DNA from: Neoceratodus forsteri
Lineage: Eukaryota; Chordata; Ceratodontiformes; Ceratodontidae
Reading direction: 5' to 3'
DNA length: 64,000 nucleotides
Assembly (NCBI GenBank): GCA_016271365.2
Contig: CM028132.1
Coordinates: 1,186,543,001-1,186,607,000 of the forward strand
How positions within the stretch are numbered: position 1 is the first letter of the stretch; each line of letters starts with the position of its first letter. Both the position numbers and the translations under genes were made by a program. The notes below the pieces were generated by a model. The model had not been told where the DNA came from. It made no database searches and saw only the letters and a program-made list of their open reading frames with translations. This document shows positions 21,486-32,779 of this stretch, in pieces.

Positions 21486-22519
21486 GCAATGCGCTCCTCT
21501 GTTTGTGATTTGGCTTCTCTCTTACTGCCCTCCCTGCCTCCCTTTGTTTCTCATGGTACCTCTCCCTGCGTCCTTTTGTACTGTTTAAATGCAATGTTTT
21601 GACTTTCACTGTCTCTGCTACCTCCTTGGAATACCACAATGGTCTCTTCTTTTTTTTCCTTGCTAACCTGCTTTATGCATAGTTGTATTGCCTTTGTTAT
21701 CCCTGCTTTGAATACTGCCCACTGTTCCTCTACTCCTAATGTCCTCCTTATTCCTGCTTGTACCTCTTCCAAGCATTTTCCCATTTCTCCAATATCTGCC
21801 CTCCTAAAGTCTAGGATTCGCGTTCTTGTGTGGCTGGGTTCTGTCCCTTCGGTTATGTCATACCACACTGACCGGTGGTCACTGCTCCCCAGGTGCTCTC
21901 CCACTGTGATCCCTATCAAATTGTCCCCGTTTGTGAGACCAGGGCCAGAAGTGCCTAATGCCGTGTGGGTTCCATGACCAGTTGTTTAAGGAAGGTTCCC
22001 TGAATGGAGTCTAGGATAAACCTGCTCCTGGCTGATGCCGCAGCTGGGAGGCTCCAGTCAATGTCTGGGATACTGAAGTCTCAAACCAGCACTACCTCCC
22101 CCTTATTCACCATCTTTTGGATGGCAGCCATCATCTCTCTATCCATCTCCTCCCCCTGGGCTGGTGGTCTGTAAATTACCCCTGTCCGGTTGGCTGACCC
22201 AATTTTCTTTCAAAGTTTACCCACAGCATCTCCCCCCTCCTTGTTCCCCTTGAATCTGTGTGGCCTTTATGTTATCCTTCAAATAAAGTGCCAATCCTCC
22301 CCCACTCCCTGCCTGTCCTGTCCCTTCTAAATAGATTGTAGCCTGGTATGACCATCTCCCAGTCGTGGTTATCATTACACTAGGTCTCCGTAATGGACAA
22401 TATGTCCAGGTCTGAATGTGACATGGCTGCCTCTAGGTCCTCCATCTTGTTACTAAGGCTCCAGGCATGGGAACACATGGCTTTCCAGGATGTGGCTTCC
22501 CTCCCCTGTTTTGCTGCAC

Positions 22520-24333
22520 TAAGCCCTCCCTTTCCTGGGTGTTCTTTTTCTCTGGCCCTCCCTGTCTTCTGCCCCATGATGAGTTTTGCCCCTTGTCTGT
22601 CTATTCCCTCCTTGGGTAATTGTGTAGAGCCTGTGCATACGGGGGGTAGCCACCCAAACCTTCCTGGTCCCCCCCCTTGGCCAGTTTAAATGCCCACTAC
22701 AAAAGCATTCAAACTTTTCACTTAGGACTAAGGTTCCCTTCCCAGATGGATGAAGGCTGTCATCCTTATACAGGCTCGCATCTCTCCAGGTGAGGCCCCA
22801 GTCCCCCACGAAGCCAAAGCCCTCCTTCCCACGCCACTCTTTCACCATGAGTTGAATTTCTGGATGCGGAGAACCTAGCTTCCCCCATGCCTTGGACAGG
22901 TAGTACCTCCGAGAAGGAGACGGAGTGTGCTATCTGTTTCAGGCACCCCACCAACTTAATAATAATAATAATTTTACTTATAAAGCACCTTTCAATTACC
23001 AAGGCATCGTACATAAACAAATTAGAACAGTAAAAGAAAAAATCATTAAAACATACAATCAAAACAAAACAGTCATAACAGTCAGTGTTCTAAAAATGCA
23101 GTTTCCCATAAAAAAGTCTTCAGACCTCTCTTAAAGCCCTCCATAGAATTGCACTACCGCAACCGACAGGGTAGAGAATTCCAAAGGGTGGGGGCTACAT
23201 ACGCAAATGCTGAGCACCCGAAGATTTCAAATTTACCCTTGGAACCTCTAGCAACCCCTTGTCGGCTGAGCGGAGTGATCGATTTGGGTGATAAGGAACC
23301 AGAAGTTCTTTCAGATAGCCTGGGCCCATATCGTGTAGAACTTCCTGAAATTCTCCTGAATTCTGGTTATCTCCACCCTGTCCCCTACCAGGTCATTTGT
23401 CCCCAGGTGGACAATGACATCCAGTTCTTACCTCCTTACTATTGCCCTTGCGATCCTATGGATCCGCTTCCCATCCCTCCATGCAGTGCTTCCTGGAAGG
23501 CACTTGACCTCCCTCTCCCCACTGCTAGGTGCCCCTAACTTCACTCCCCAGACAACTGAGTCCCCCACCAGGAGTAGCTTCCTCTTTCTCTGGGGTCCTC
23601 TACCCCTCCCTTCCCTGGGACTCCATCATGGAGGACTCACTCATCCTCCTTGGTCTCAGCTATGGGTGCCCTTGTGGGGCTTTCCCGCTCCTCCAAGACA
23701 GCATAGGAGTTACTGAGGCCAGCATCGACCAAAGAGGGGCCTGCGGAGCCCACTGCCAGCTGACCTTGCAGTTCTGGAGGTCAGAGTGGCAGGGCTGGTG
23801 ACGCAGACAGGGGTAACCTCGATGTTGATGGCCCTTGTCAGCCATAGAAGGACCAGTGGGACTTGCTGCCAAAGCCAGCTTGGAGGAAGCGGAGGTCTGG
23901 GTGGCAGGAGAGGTGGATGCTGAAGTGGTTGATGGCACTGCAGTGGTCGGGACTGGAGTCAGAGGGGGATCGAGAATGCACCTGGGATGGGGGGCGGTCG
24001 TTACTGCGATCCCACTCCTAGTGGGAGTGATTCCCAGAGGATTTGTCCCAGGCTTTTGCAGGCTGGGATCCTGAGGCGTTATTCGGCGATGGGGGGGGGG
24101 GCTTTTCCCTTGAAGCTCCTTCTCAATTCTGGAAACCTGTTGCTCTAGTAGGAAAGCATGCAGGGCCTTTTGGCAGCACCACTGGGTAGCTTGATTGAAG
24201 CCTTGGAAGATCCTGCAGGTTTGAACGTTTTGGCCCGGGCCTAAACAGCAAATGCAACTGTCGTGGTCATCGCAGGAGTAGATTTTCCTGCTGCGGCTGC
24301 AGAAGTGGAAAAGCTTTTCCTGCGTTCTCGACA
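22520..24333 (-). pseudogene. CR1-d2 ORF1: zinc motif, coiled coil and SGNH-type esterase
   Basis: From ATG at about 24,333 the protein opens MSRTQEKLFHFCSRSRK and a cysteine/histidine cluster (DDHDSCICCLGP). A short heptad-like segment (FLLEQQVSRIEKEL) and a Pro/Thr/Ser-rich linker follow. Further on, in other frames, are LLLVGDSVVWGVKL (the GDS nucleophile block), VIVHLGTNDLVGDRV (about 23,400) and, after the L2 insertion, ASLYKDDSLHPSGKG (D-x-x-H block). CR1 ORF1 proteins are known to carry an esterase of this kind. The L2 insertion and frameshifts destroy it. The zinc motif could alternatively come from an abutting DIRS gag. Confidence 0.75.
22950..23338 (-). mobile_element. L2-type LINE 3' end inserted in CR1-d2 ORF1
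   Basis: Read on minus it encodes GYLKELLVPYHPNRSLRS and LLEVPRVNLKSSGA, the L2 ORF2 C-terminus. It then runs through a short 3' UTR (AAGGTGCTTTATAAGTAAAA) to an (ATT)n tail at about 22,958. CR1 esterase sequence resumes on both sides. Confidence 0.85.
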
Positions 24334-24399
24334 TACACACTGAAGGTGATCACTTAGAAAGTGATCAGCACTGTAAAAAAAAAACAAAAAAAAAACGTA

Positions 24400-25759
24400 A
24401 AAACTCAAGGAAATTTGGCAGTCGACAGCAGAAAACTCCACGACACGGCCACCCTCTGACTCTGAGATAGTGCCACCTCCTACACCAAAACTCAGTGGGT
24501 CAGTGAATGGTCTAGACATAAGGCTCTTCCCAACACTGCCGCCAGCAACTTCCTTGGTGCCGGGCCCGGTGCCGACTGCAATGCGGACCTCAAATCCGCC
24601 CCTGACCCTGACACAAGTGGTGTCAGAAGCCGGTCCGGTGTCATAAGTGACACCAGAACTGGGGATGGACCCAGAGGTGGCACTACTGCCGGCACAAGTG
24701 GTGTCAGGCAAAGAACCCATACCTGGACCAGTGTCAAGCTCGCTGCCAGGGGTCACAGCATTGACCTCTTCCCCGGAGCCACTAGGGCTGCTTGGGTCAC
24801 AGATCAACACCTCCACCTCAATGGCTGGACATCGCCTGGCCCTGGCATCAGTCCCTCTCCCAGCACCACAACAGTAAGTACCAGAACGGGGTCTGAGGTC
24901 ATGGCCAACAGCCCTCCACTTACTGACACTGCAGACAGTGTCAGGAGCTGGGGCGGCACCAGGCCATGACATCTAGGTGTTCACCAGTGCAGACCGAGTG
25001 TATAGGTTTGGCCTTGCCACTGAGGATGTCTGACAGACTGGGGGGGGGGCAGCCGAGAAGGGGCTGGCTGTCCACCAAACCCCCCCCCGGGCCTCTGATG
25101 AGGTGAGGAGAACCCTGCGCTTCTGTAATACCAGAAGTACCAGGAAGGGGCCAGGGAAAAGGTCCAGATATCTGTCCTTGGCGACATGGGTTTGCTGCCT
25201 ACCTCCTAAGGTGGAAATCAAATTACCCAACTTCCACACATGTAAACTATGTGTGCGATGGTCCACTGAAATGCAGTCATCACAGGAATCCATATCATGT
25301 TCTAGGCCAAGGCAGGTCCAGCTAATCTGATGTCGGTCCTTTATCACAATCGACCTTCCAAAGGGGAATAGACACTTAATGGGGTCTTTTTTGTGTGTCC
25401 CCCATTTCTTTTTCTTGGACTTCGGCATCACGACAAAAAAACAACAAAAACTAAGGCAACACTATGACACAGAAGACTACTGGCGGTGACGTAGAAGAAA
25501 TTTTTGACAACACTCAAACTGAGGTGCTGTCATTCCCACAGGGTGCACTCGATGGTAGGAAGAACAGAACTGAGGTGCGGGAGGCAGCCAACGATAGTTT
25601 TTAGCTAGTGTGCAGCGCCATGTGGATATGTGCTGCATGCGTGTGGCATCAGTAACCAACGTTGGCTCCCTCTCTAGAAGAAAAAAGCCCCTGTGGGGCC
25701 CTAATGCCTCTGGTCGTAGACCCACAGGTATGAATGGTGAAGATTGATTCTTGGAAGAT
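24400..25759 (-). mobile_element. DIRS G: 5' terminal repeat and gag N-terminal half
   Basis: The right end at 25,759 reads on minus ATCTTCCAAGAATCAATC, matching the terminal repeat of element F (34,231). Gag begins at 25,431 (MMPKSKKKKW). It contains DRHQISWTCLGLEHDMDSC followed by DDC, the zinc-type motif shared with elements D and E. The next frame (24,972-24,430) is Gly/Ser/Thr-rich (SELDTGPGMGSLPDTTCAGS). The element is cut at about 24,400, where an A-rich run and CR1-d2 begin. Confidence 0.8.
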
Positions 25760-26700
25760 CATTGCACACAATATCCTGGTGTACTGATCTCTTGTAGGAC
25801 ATGGATCTCAGGTGGCTGAGGCTATCTGCCAACTCGATTCCACAACAGTAAGATGGTTAGAAACAATGAGGTACTGATTCATCATTAATGGCCACGTCTC
25901 TAGAGCTTATTCAGTCTGTAGGAATAGGCTCCCCTATTTATTTACATAGAACATGGACATGGTATGGTCAAGGACTGGATGATCAGCCATGGCAGAGACT
26001 GCCTATAACACCAAGGGAATCACTCTCAACTTGAGTACATACATGTGCAGCTATTGTTTCTACACAGTCCACTGCCTGTGTGCCCACAAGCACCCCAGAT
26101 GCATTCCCCAATCCAGGAGGGAGACATCCGTGGTCAAGACTACAGTCAGGTTCAGATGGACGGAAGATACCCCCGACAGGTACTCTGTAGCTAGCTACTA
26201 AAGAGTTTACCTTAATCGTGGTGTGGCAATGAGTGGCTGTGACAAGGGTGCCAACCACTGGGACCATTGCACTTTAAGCTTCTACATGATATGGCAAAGC
26301 ATTCTGGACCCCATCAGCCTAAAAAGATTGGAGAAAATCCTGAGCTAGGTATTTTTTCTGACTGATAGGTGTTGGCACACTCCCATGAGATCCAGAGCTA
26401 ACTGAGCTGGCAGCCAAGCTCGAGCCTCCCTGGAGCTTAACTAAGCCCTTATAAATTCCACACACTGAGGCAGGGTCAGTTGTGCCTTCTCCAGGCTCAT
26501 TGTGAACTTCAGACTCGAGAAGGTCTCATTAGCCACCTGGAAAACTGTCTTAAGACTTCAAGAGCCACTGGTCTTGGATCAATCAATCATCCAGACAGAG
26601 GAATACACGAATACCCTGTTGGCGAAGAAAGGCTGCTACCATTGCCAGAACCTTAAAGAAGATGTGTGGTGCTGTGAAGAGGATGAATTCAGGGTTCAGT
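25760..26700 (-). pseudogene. DIRS J: decayed RNase H and reverse transcriptase fragment
   Basis: On minus, 26,700-26,560 reads a reverse-transcriptase segment ending RVFLCLDD then stop then LIQD. This corresponds to the YLDDWLI box with Cys for Tyr and a stop for Trp. Further on, LTTDVSLLDWGMHLG (about 26,150) is the RNase H start (consensus TDASLMGWGAH). Many stops are present. DIRS G abuts it at 25,759, and no J recombinase is found to the left. Confidence 0.7.
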
Positions 26701-27179
26701 TAATTTATTTTTAGTACAACTCTAAAATATCGAGTCGAAATCTGGAAAGTCATTCCAATTTTTTGGAAGTCAATATACTTTTTCTGATCCCCCATTTTGG
26801 AAGTCAATATTTTAGGAAGGACCAATTTATGGATGTTAAAATTAATATCAGTGGTAAAATACAATTTCTTTCAGAAAAATCAAGCAGTTCTAGTTTTCCA
26901 TGTCTGCAATTTTTTAAAGGCCTTAGTGTTTTTTTTTTTTTTTAACATTTGTAAGTCAATGACTTCTCCCTCCTTTATTCTCGAAGTTCTGGCCTTATTT
27001 TTGGAAGTCAAATACTCCTAAAATGGAGTTAACAAACTCCCTGGGTAAGTTGCATCGCTCTGAACTGGAATAGGTCATTCTACATCCAGAAACAGAGGTA
27101 CCGACAAAGGGAATACCTGACTTGCATGTGGAAATATGCATTCTTTGGGTCTAGGGTGCACAGCCAGCCCCACCCCCCT
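26701..27179. other. AT-rich, unassigned; short repeated motif
   Basis: The motif TTTTGGAAGTCAATA occurs twice (about 26,760 and 26,795), and a variant occurs near 27,000. There is also a poly(T) run near 26,930-26,942. No gene is recognised. The segment separates the truncated DIRS J from the CR1-e leader. Confidence 0.45.
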
Positions 27180-27348
27180 TGTTCCAACCAAATTGTTTCA
27201 TTGCTTTATTTTTCTCTGATTCAAATTGTTGTTGCTGGTATACCTTCCTCTGCATTATTACAAGGTGTGCCTACAGGTGTGTGCTAACAGATTACTGCTG
27301 TAATCTTCTGATTCAAATTGTCTTTTGCAAGGTATATCTTCTCTTACT

Positions 27349-27965
27349 GCTTTATTTTTCTCTGTAGCAAAGTGTTTCTTACAGGGTATATCTTCTCTGA
27401 AATTACTGTATTACAGGTGGAGCTTACATTTTTGTGACTTTTTTATCATTGGGCTAAGCAAAATTACTGTTTGACACTGTGTTTTATTTTATTCTTTTTT
27501 TTGTTTGTTTGTTGAAAAGGTTTGTTGTCTCAGAGGTGTTTCAGTCTCCTTCTCACATTGAAGGAGCTAATTGCTTTCCTCCCACAGCTCTTCCAAAGGA
27601 TTAGGTGTGTATGTGGGGGGTGGAGCTGGCAAACTGTCAATAATTTCCAACAGAAAGAAGGGTTAAAAAGTCAGGTTGGTTGATATCTTGGAGGTAGAAG
27701 ACTTGGTGTGCTGGCCAAGGCACCTAGCTCACCTGAGCTCTTTCCTTCTAAGACTGCTTGAAAGGCAGAGTAGAGAAACTTACCAGAGCAAGGGAAAAGG
27801 ATTAAGACTTATTTTGGCTAAGCAGATTTACTGTGGTGTTGTTTTTATTTTTTACTCACAGGGATTGCTACTGTTTGTTGCTAACATTTCATTGTTTTAT
27901 TTTTCTCTGTAGCAAAGTGTTTCTTACAGCGTATATCTTCTCTGAAATTATTACAGGTGGTGCTT
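27349..27965 (+). repeat. direct repeat in the CR1-e leader
   Basis: A module of about 70 bp (TTTTATTTTTCTCTGTAGCA, then AAGTGTTTCTTACAG, GTATATCTTCTCTGAAATTA and TTACAGGTGG) occurs at about 27,349-27,420 and again at 27,893-27,962. Spacing is about 546 bp. Repeated modules in a LINE leader suggest promoter units. Confidence 0.75.
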
Positions 27966-28351
27966 TACAGGTTTTACAGTTTTATCTAACACTAGGATAA
28001 GCTTTCAGGGTTACTGCATTTGTTGTTGACTGATTGTTTCTGCTCTTACCTCCTTGTTCTTTCGTCCGTGATTTTTCTTTTTCGGCAGGGGAAGGGCCCA
28101 GCCACCCACCCCCATCCCCAACCACCCCACACTACACTCCTTTTATAGGGTACTACAGTTGTGACATTTCCTGTGGCAGAGCAGGAAGGGGTGGATCGTG
28201 GGGCCTCCACAAGGTGAGCTCATTTACAGGGGCACTAGTAATTTAACTTGTTGTTATAACAAGTTAAACAAAACACAATCAAACCATTACTTGCATTTTT
28301 TTTTCCTTCTAATTACTCTGACTAGGTTATAAACCCAGCAACTTATCTGGA

Positions 28352-29315
28352 ATGGATATCATTAACTGCAGGTACTGTGGAACAATTTTCAGAAGGACAA
28401 TCTTACAGGATTTAGGACACTGTCCCACATGCTGGGCCTTCGGAGATCTTAGGCTCAGCTCCGGCAGCATGGGCAGAGATTGCACGCCTCAAATTTCATA
28501 TTCAAGAGGAAATACATTATAAGAACCACCTGCCATTTTCCCAGCATCCAACAGAAAACCTCGATCAGAGAGGGTAGTTGGTCCAGGAGGTTGGCAGGTG
28601 GTTAGAGGGCAAATCGTGCCCCATCACTCTCTGCTCTCCAACATATTACCTCCAAACCAAATAAACACACTAAACAGGTATCTGCCTCTATCTCTGAAAT
28701 CAAACAAAGAGGCAGAAGACACTGCAGAGCAGGACACTGCAGCACAGGAGCTAGCACAACAAAACTCACCCAAATCAGGAACCAAAACAAAAAAAGCAAA
28801 AAGGAAATCCAAAAACTTCTGATCATAGGAGACTCCATGATTCGGGGAGTTGATACCCATCTCCAGCCAGGGGTAATGGTCAGATGTCTCCCAGGTACAT
28901 CAGCATGGAGAGACACTGACCGCATTGCTAAAATTGTTCACAAAGCAGGAGAAAACATTGATGTCCTAGTACACATAGGGACTATGATCTTGCCAGCCGA
29001 TCAGTTGTGGAGACCAAGGAACACCTGACCAGGCTGGGTGACAAACTATCATCTATTTCGTCCGGCATCTCCTTCTCTGAGATCCTGCCAGTCTGGGAGA
29101 GGGGAGCAGATGGACGGAAGGTCAGAGAAGGGGAGACAGGGGAGCTAAACATGTGGCTCAAGGGCTGGTGCCAGGAAAAAGGACACAGATTTGTAGGGAA
29201 CTGGCAACAGTTCTGGGAGCGAAAGTTCTTTCAATTTGATGGACTGCATCTGACTAAGGAGGGAGTCAGAGCATTGGGGCAGAAGTTTGACGTCTTTGCA
29301 GAATATTTAAACTAG
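28352..29315 (+). pseudogene. CR1-e ORF1: CxxC zinc motif and SGNH-type esterase (broken)
   Basis: ATG at 28,352 opens a 56-codon frame with CRYCGTIF and GHCPTCWAFGD, a pair of C-x2-C units. A frame shift leads to a helical, charged part (EIARLKFHIQEEIHYKNHL). The esterase follows: LLIIGDSMIRGVDTHLQPGV from about 28,812, then CLPGTSAWRDTDRI and VLVHIGT. A one-base loss breaks the expected TND here. The third block, FDGLHLTKEGVRALGQKF, ends at 29,315. In CR1 elements this protein is thought to bind the element RNA. The order matches CR1-d2 ORF1 on the other strand. Confidence 0.8.
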
Positions 29316-29549
29316 CAAATGGGAGGGGTGCAGCACCCCATACGTCGAATGGGAAGAACACCCCTCCCCCCTCAGCTAGTGTTCAAACAGGGATTCAGCA
29401 TGTTTGCAGTTCATTTGCATCACCAGGTAAGAAAAAAGGTGCGTCTCCCCATACGACGCACAGGGGTAATGCCAAACCTCACCCAACTAACACGCAAAAT
29501 CTGGCCAATGGAAAATCATGCACAAATGCTCACAGCCTGGAAATAAGAT

Positions 29550-32090
29550 CCCAGACCTGCAGGCAATAATGTCAGAGGCTAAACTGGACATAGTAGCAAT
29601 TAGTGGGCGTGGTTTACCAGTAACCACACTTGGGAGACTTCAGTACCGGCTATGTATTGTCTCAGAAGAGACCGAGGTGCAAAGGGGGTGAGTGGCCCTG
29701 TATGTCAATGAAAATATCAAAGCTACAGAAATTCAGAATACATAAGGAGCCAGAAGAACTGTGGGTCACCCTGAAACAGGAAATGGGACAGCCATAAGAA
29801 CTGGGGTTGTCTACAGGCCCCAGACCAGGGGAGGACATAGACACATCATTGTTAGAAGATATACAAAACATGACAGCTAAAGGGAGGTTCTGATAATGGG
29901 AGACTTCAACATGCCGGATACAGATTGGTCAATACCAGCAGGAACATCTGCCAGAACTAGACACATAGTGGATTCCTGCAGGAGGGCCTCAAACAACTGG
30001 TACAGCAACCCACGAGAGACAGGGCTATCCTAGATCTAGTACTGACTAACAAGAAGGGATCACAGATCTCCAGGTAGAAGGTCACCTGGGGCCAGTGACC
30101 ATCACATGGTATGGTTCAATTTGGTTACTACATCTAAATCATCCAATTCCAAGGCAAAATATGGGACTTCAGAGGAGCTGACTTTGATAAGATGGCCAAC
30201 AGAGTTAAGCTAGCCCTGGCAAAAAGAAACACAGGTGAGGGGGTACAGGCAAAGTGCGCAAGCATTGAGGATGCAATACTTGAAGCAACATCCCATTGTG
30301 TTAGAAAAGGAAGTGCAAAAGAAGAAGGAAACCACTTTGGTTCTCAAATACAGTAGCAGAAAAGGACAGAGCTAAAAGGCTGGCCTTCAGGAAATATAAG
30401 GGAACACAGCGGGATGAAGATAGGGAGGCATACCAAACTGCCCTAAGGGAAGCAGGGAAGGCAGTAAGGCAGGCAAAGTCCCAAACTGAGGAAAAACTAG
30501 CACGAACAGTAAAAGAAGGTGACAAGACTTTCTATAGATACATTAGTGAAAGGAGAAAATCCAGAGGGGGTATTGCTAAGCTTAATGGAGAAAAGGGAGC
30601 ATGTGAGGAGGAGGACCCTGTAAAGGCATCTATCCTAAATATATACTTTTGCTCAGTATTTACTGAAGAGAGGTATGGCAGGGCCCACAGCCCAGCATCA
30701 TGGACACAGGGGAGGGAGGTGAGCACTACTCCTTCACAAAAGAAAGGGTCCTACAAGAGCTTCTAAGCTCAAGGTTGGATAAGACAATGGGACCTGATGG
30801 CATACATCCCAGGGTACTTAAGGAGCTAAAGGTGGAACTAGCAGAGCCATTAGCAGAACTGTTTAGTGAGTCTCTAAGCACAGGAGAGGTCCCAGAAGAC
30901 TGGAGAAGGGTTATTTGATCCCGCCCACAAGAGTGGTAGCAGGGAGGAGGCGGGGAACTACAGACCAGTCAGTCTTACCTCAGTAGTGGGCAAGATTATG
31001 GAGGCACTCCTTAAGGAAAGGATAGTGCAATACCTGGAATCCATAGGGGCACAGGATCCAAGACAGCATGGGTTTACAAAAGGAAGGTCCTGTCAAACTA
31101 ATCTCATAGATTTCTTTGACTGGGTAACCAGAGTGGTGGACCAAGGGGGAGCAGTTGATGTCGCCTACCTTGACTTCAGCAAAGCTTTTGACACTGTTCC
31201 ACATAGAAGATTGATAAATAAGCTGGGTAGGCTCGGGCTGGGTCAGAAGTTGGTCAACTGGGTGGTAAACTGGTTGATGGGCAGAAAACAGAGAGTGGTG
31301 GTAAATGGTATACAGCCAGAAGAGATGCAAGTCACAAGTGGGTACCTCAGGATCAGTCCTGGGGCCAGTCCTCTTCAACATCTTCATTAGTGACCTTGCA
31401 GATGGACTAGAGGGTAGGTTGTCTGTTTGCAGATGACACCAAGATCTGCAACAGAGTAGATGATCCAGATGGGGTGGGCAGAATGAGAAGAGATCTGGAT
31501 AAACTAGCAAAATGGTCAGAAGAGTGGCAACTGGGATTTAATGCAAAGAAGTGCAAAATCATGCACATAGGGAAGAGAAACCCTGAAGCCACCTACAGGC
31601 TGGGAGGGGAGTTGCTAGCAGTCACAAAGGAAGAAAGAGACTTGGGCATCATCATCACTGATGACCTGAAATCATCCAAGCAGACCTCTAAAGCAGTAGG
31701 TAAGGCTAGGGGGTGTTAGGGTGTATTAGTAGGGGTATCACAAGTCGTAAGAGGGAGGTAATCCTCTGTACAAGACACTGGTTAGGCCCCATCTGGAGTA
31801 CTGCATGCAGTATTGGAGGCCACACCTTCACAAGGACATTAACCAAATTGAGGCAGTCCAGAGAAGGGCAACCAAAATGGTGCAGGGACTGCATCAGAAG
31901 ATATTTGAGGACAGATTAACAGAGCTCAATATGTATACCCTTGAGCAAAGGAGGGAGAGAGGCGATATGATCGAGGCATTCAAACACCTTAAGGGCATTA
32001 ACAAGGTGAAAGAGTCTAAGATGTTTAAATATAAGAAAAATAGCAGGACAAGAGGACACAGCATGAGATTAGAGGGAGCCGATTAAGGGG
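29550..32090 (+). pseudogene. CR1-e ORF2: endonuclease and reverse transcriptase (broken)
   Basis: The endonuclease is badly decayed (29,560-30,160; traces such as VYRPQTR-like and TSLLEDIQNM). The linker at 30,360-30,520 reads KRLAFRKYKGTQRDEDREAY. The reverse transcriptase is clear: TMGPDGIHPRVLKEL (30,790), KIMEALLKERIVQYL, QHGFTKGRSCQTNLIDFFDW, DVAYLDFSKAFDTVPHRRL and WLMGRKQRVVVNG. It continues with a frameshifted ADDTKICNRVD (31,420), GFNAKKCKIMHIGKRNPEAT, and the C-terminal RATKMVQGLHQKIFEDRL and HSMRLEGAD. Several frame shifts make it inactive. Confidence 0.88.
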
Positions 32091-32347
32091 GAATGTGAGG
32101 AAATTCTTTTTCACAGAAAGGGTGGTGGATGCATGGAATGGCTTACCACAAGAAGTGGTGGCTATGAATACAGTGCAGGGCTTCAAACAGGCATGGGATA
32201 GGCATAAGGAAGCAATACAAATGACTATGAATAGATAGGCCACTGACAGAGCAAAGGCCGATGGCACATTTATAAGGTAGAAAAAGAAATGGGCAGACTG
32301 GATGGGCCTTGCGGTCCTTATCTGCCGTCAACTTCTATGTTTCTATG

Positions 32348-32779
32348 TAAATTGGCTGAGATGGGATGAGACCAGATAGACTTCACTGGGCTGAGTATGG
32401 CATAATCAATAGGAAGGGGAAGGATGGCAAGGGCTTCCATCAGTATACTTTCCAAATGTTTGAACTTCCCTGTGCTCCTCATTTCTTTCACTGGGATTCA
32501 AAGTAGTAGAAGATGCGCTATAAGAGGTGAGAGCAAGGCCCATCATCACCAGGATCCTTAGCAGCCCACTCATTCTCCTCAGAGATGGAAAAGTCATCAT
32601 TGTGACATGATGTACGACCCCACCACCCACAACAGGACGCAGACTCGGCCAGCACTGAGGGGTTAAGGCCAGCCCTGACTTGTTGGGTTGTCAATTGTCA
32701 GTCTCCAAGTCTGCCACTGATCTGCCCATAGAAGCTGAGGGAATTATAGGGCACCTAAGGCATGCTGGGAAATAAGAGT
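32348..32779. other. unassigned sequence between CR1-e and DIRS F
   Basis: A minus-strand open frame (32,630-32,406) is Ser/Pro-rich and could be a decayed DIRS gag. It lacks the conserved motifs, so I do not call it. Confidence 0.4.

Larger units (their letters stand above)
21486..24370 (-). mobile_element. CR1-d2, ORF1 and 5' part of ORF2
   Basis: A second CR1 lies upstream of d1 on the same strand. ORF1 occupies roughly 24,333-22,520. ORF2 begins near 22,577 (SNKMEDLEAAMSHSDLDILS, then ITET). Its endonuclease C-terminus is at 21,919-21,490 (GSSDHRSVWYDI, RILDFRRADIGEMGK). At about 21,486 the frame passes straight into the endonuclease start of d1, so two different CR1 copies meet here. 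An L2 tail interrupts ORF1 at 22,950-23,338. Confidence 0.85.
27180..32347 (+). mobile_element. CR1-e, nearly full-length LINE (broken)
   Basis: A plus-strand CR1 with leader (27,180-28,351), ORF1 (from 28,352), ORF2 endonuclease and reverse transcriptase (about 29,550-32,090) and a noncoding 3' end. The 3' end finishes CTTATCTGCCGTCAACTTCT followed by ATGTTTCTATG at about 32,347. The exact 5' boundary is uncertain. Repeated leader modules are listed separately. It is the most complete CR1 of the window but has numerous frameshifts. Confidence 0.85.
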
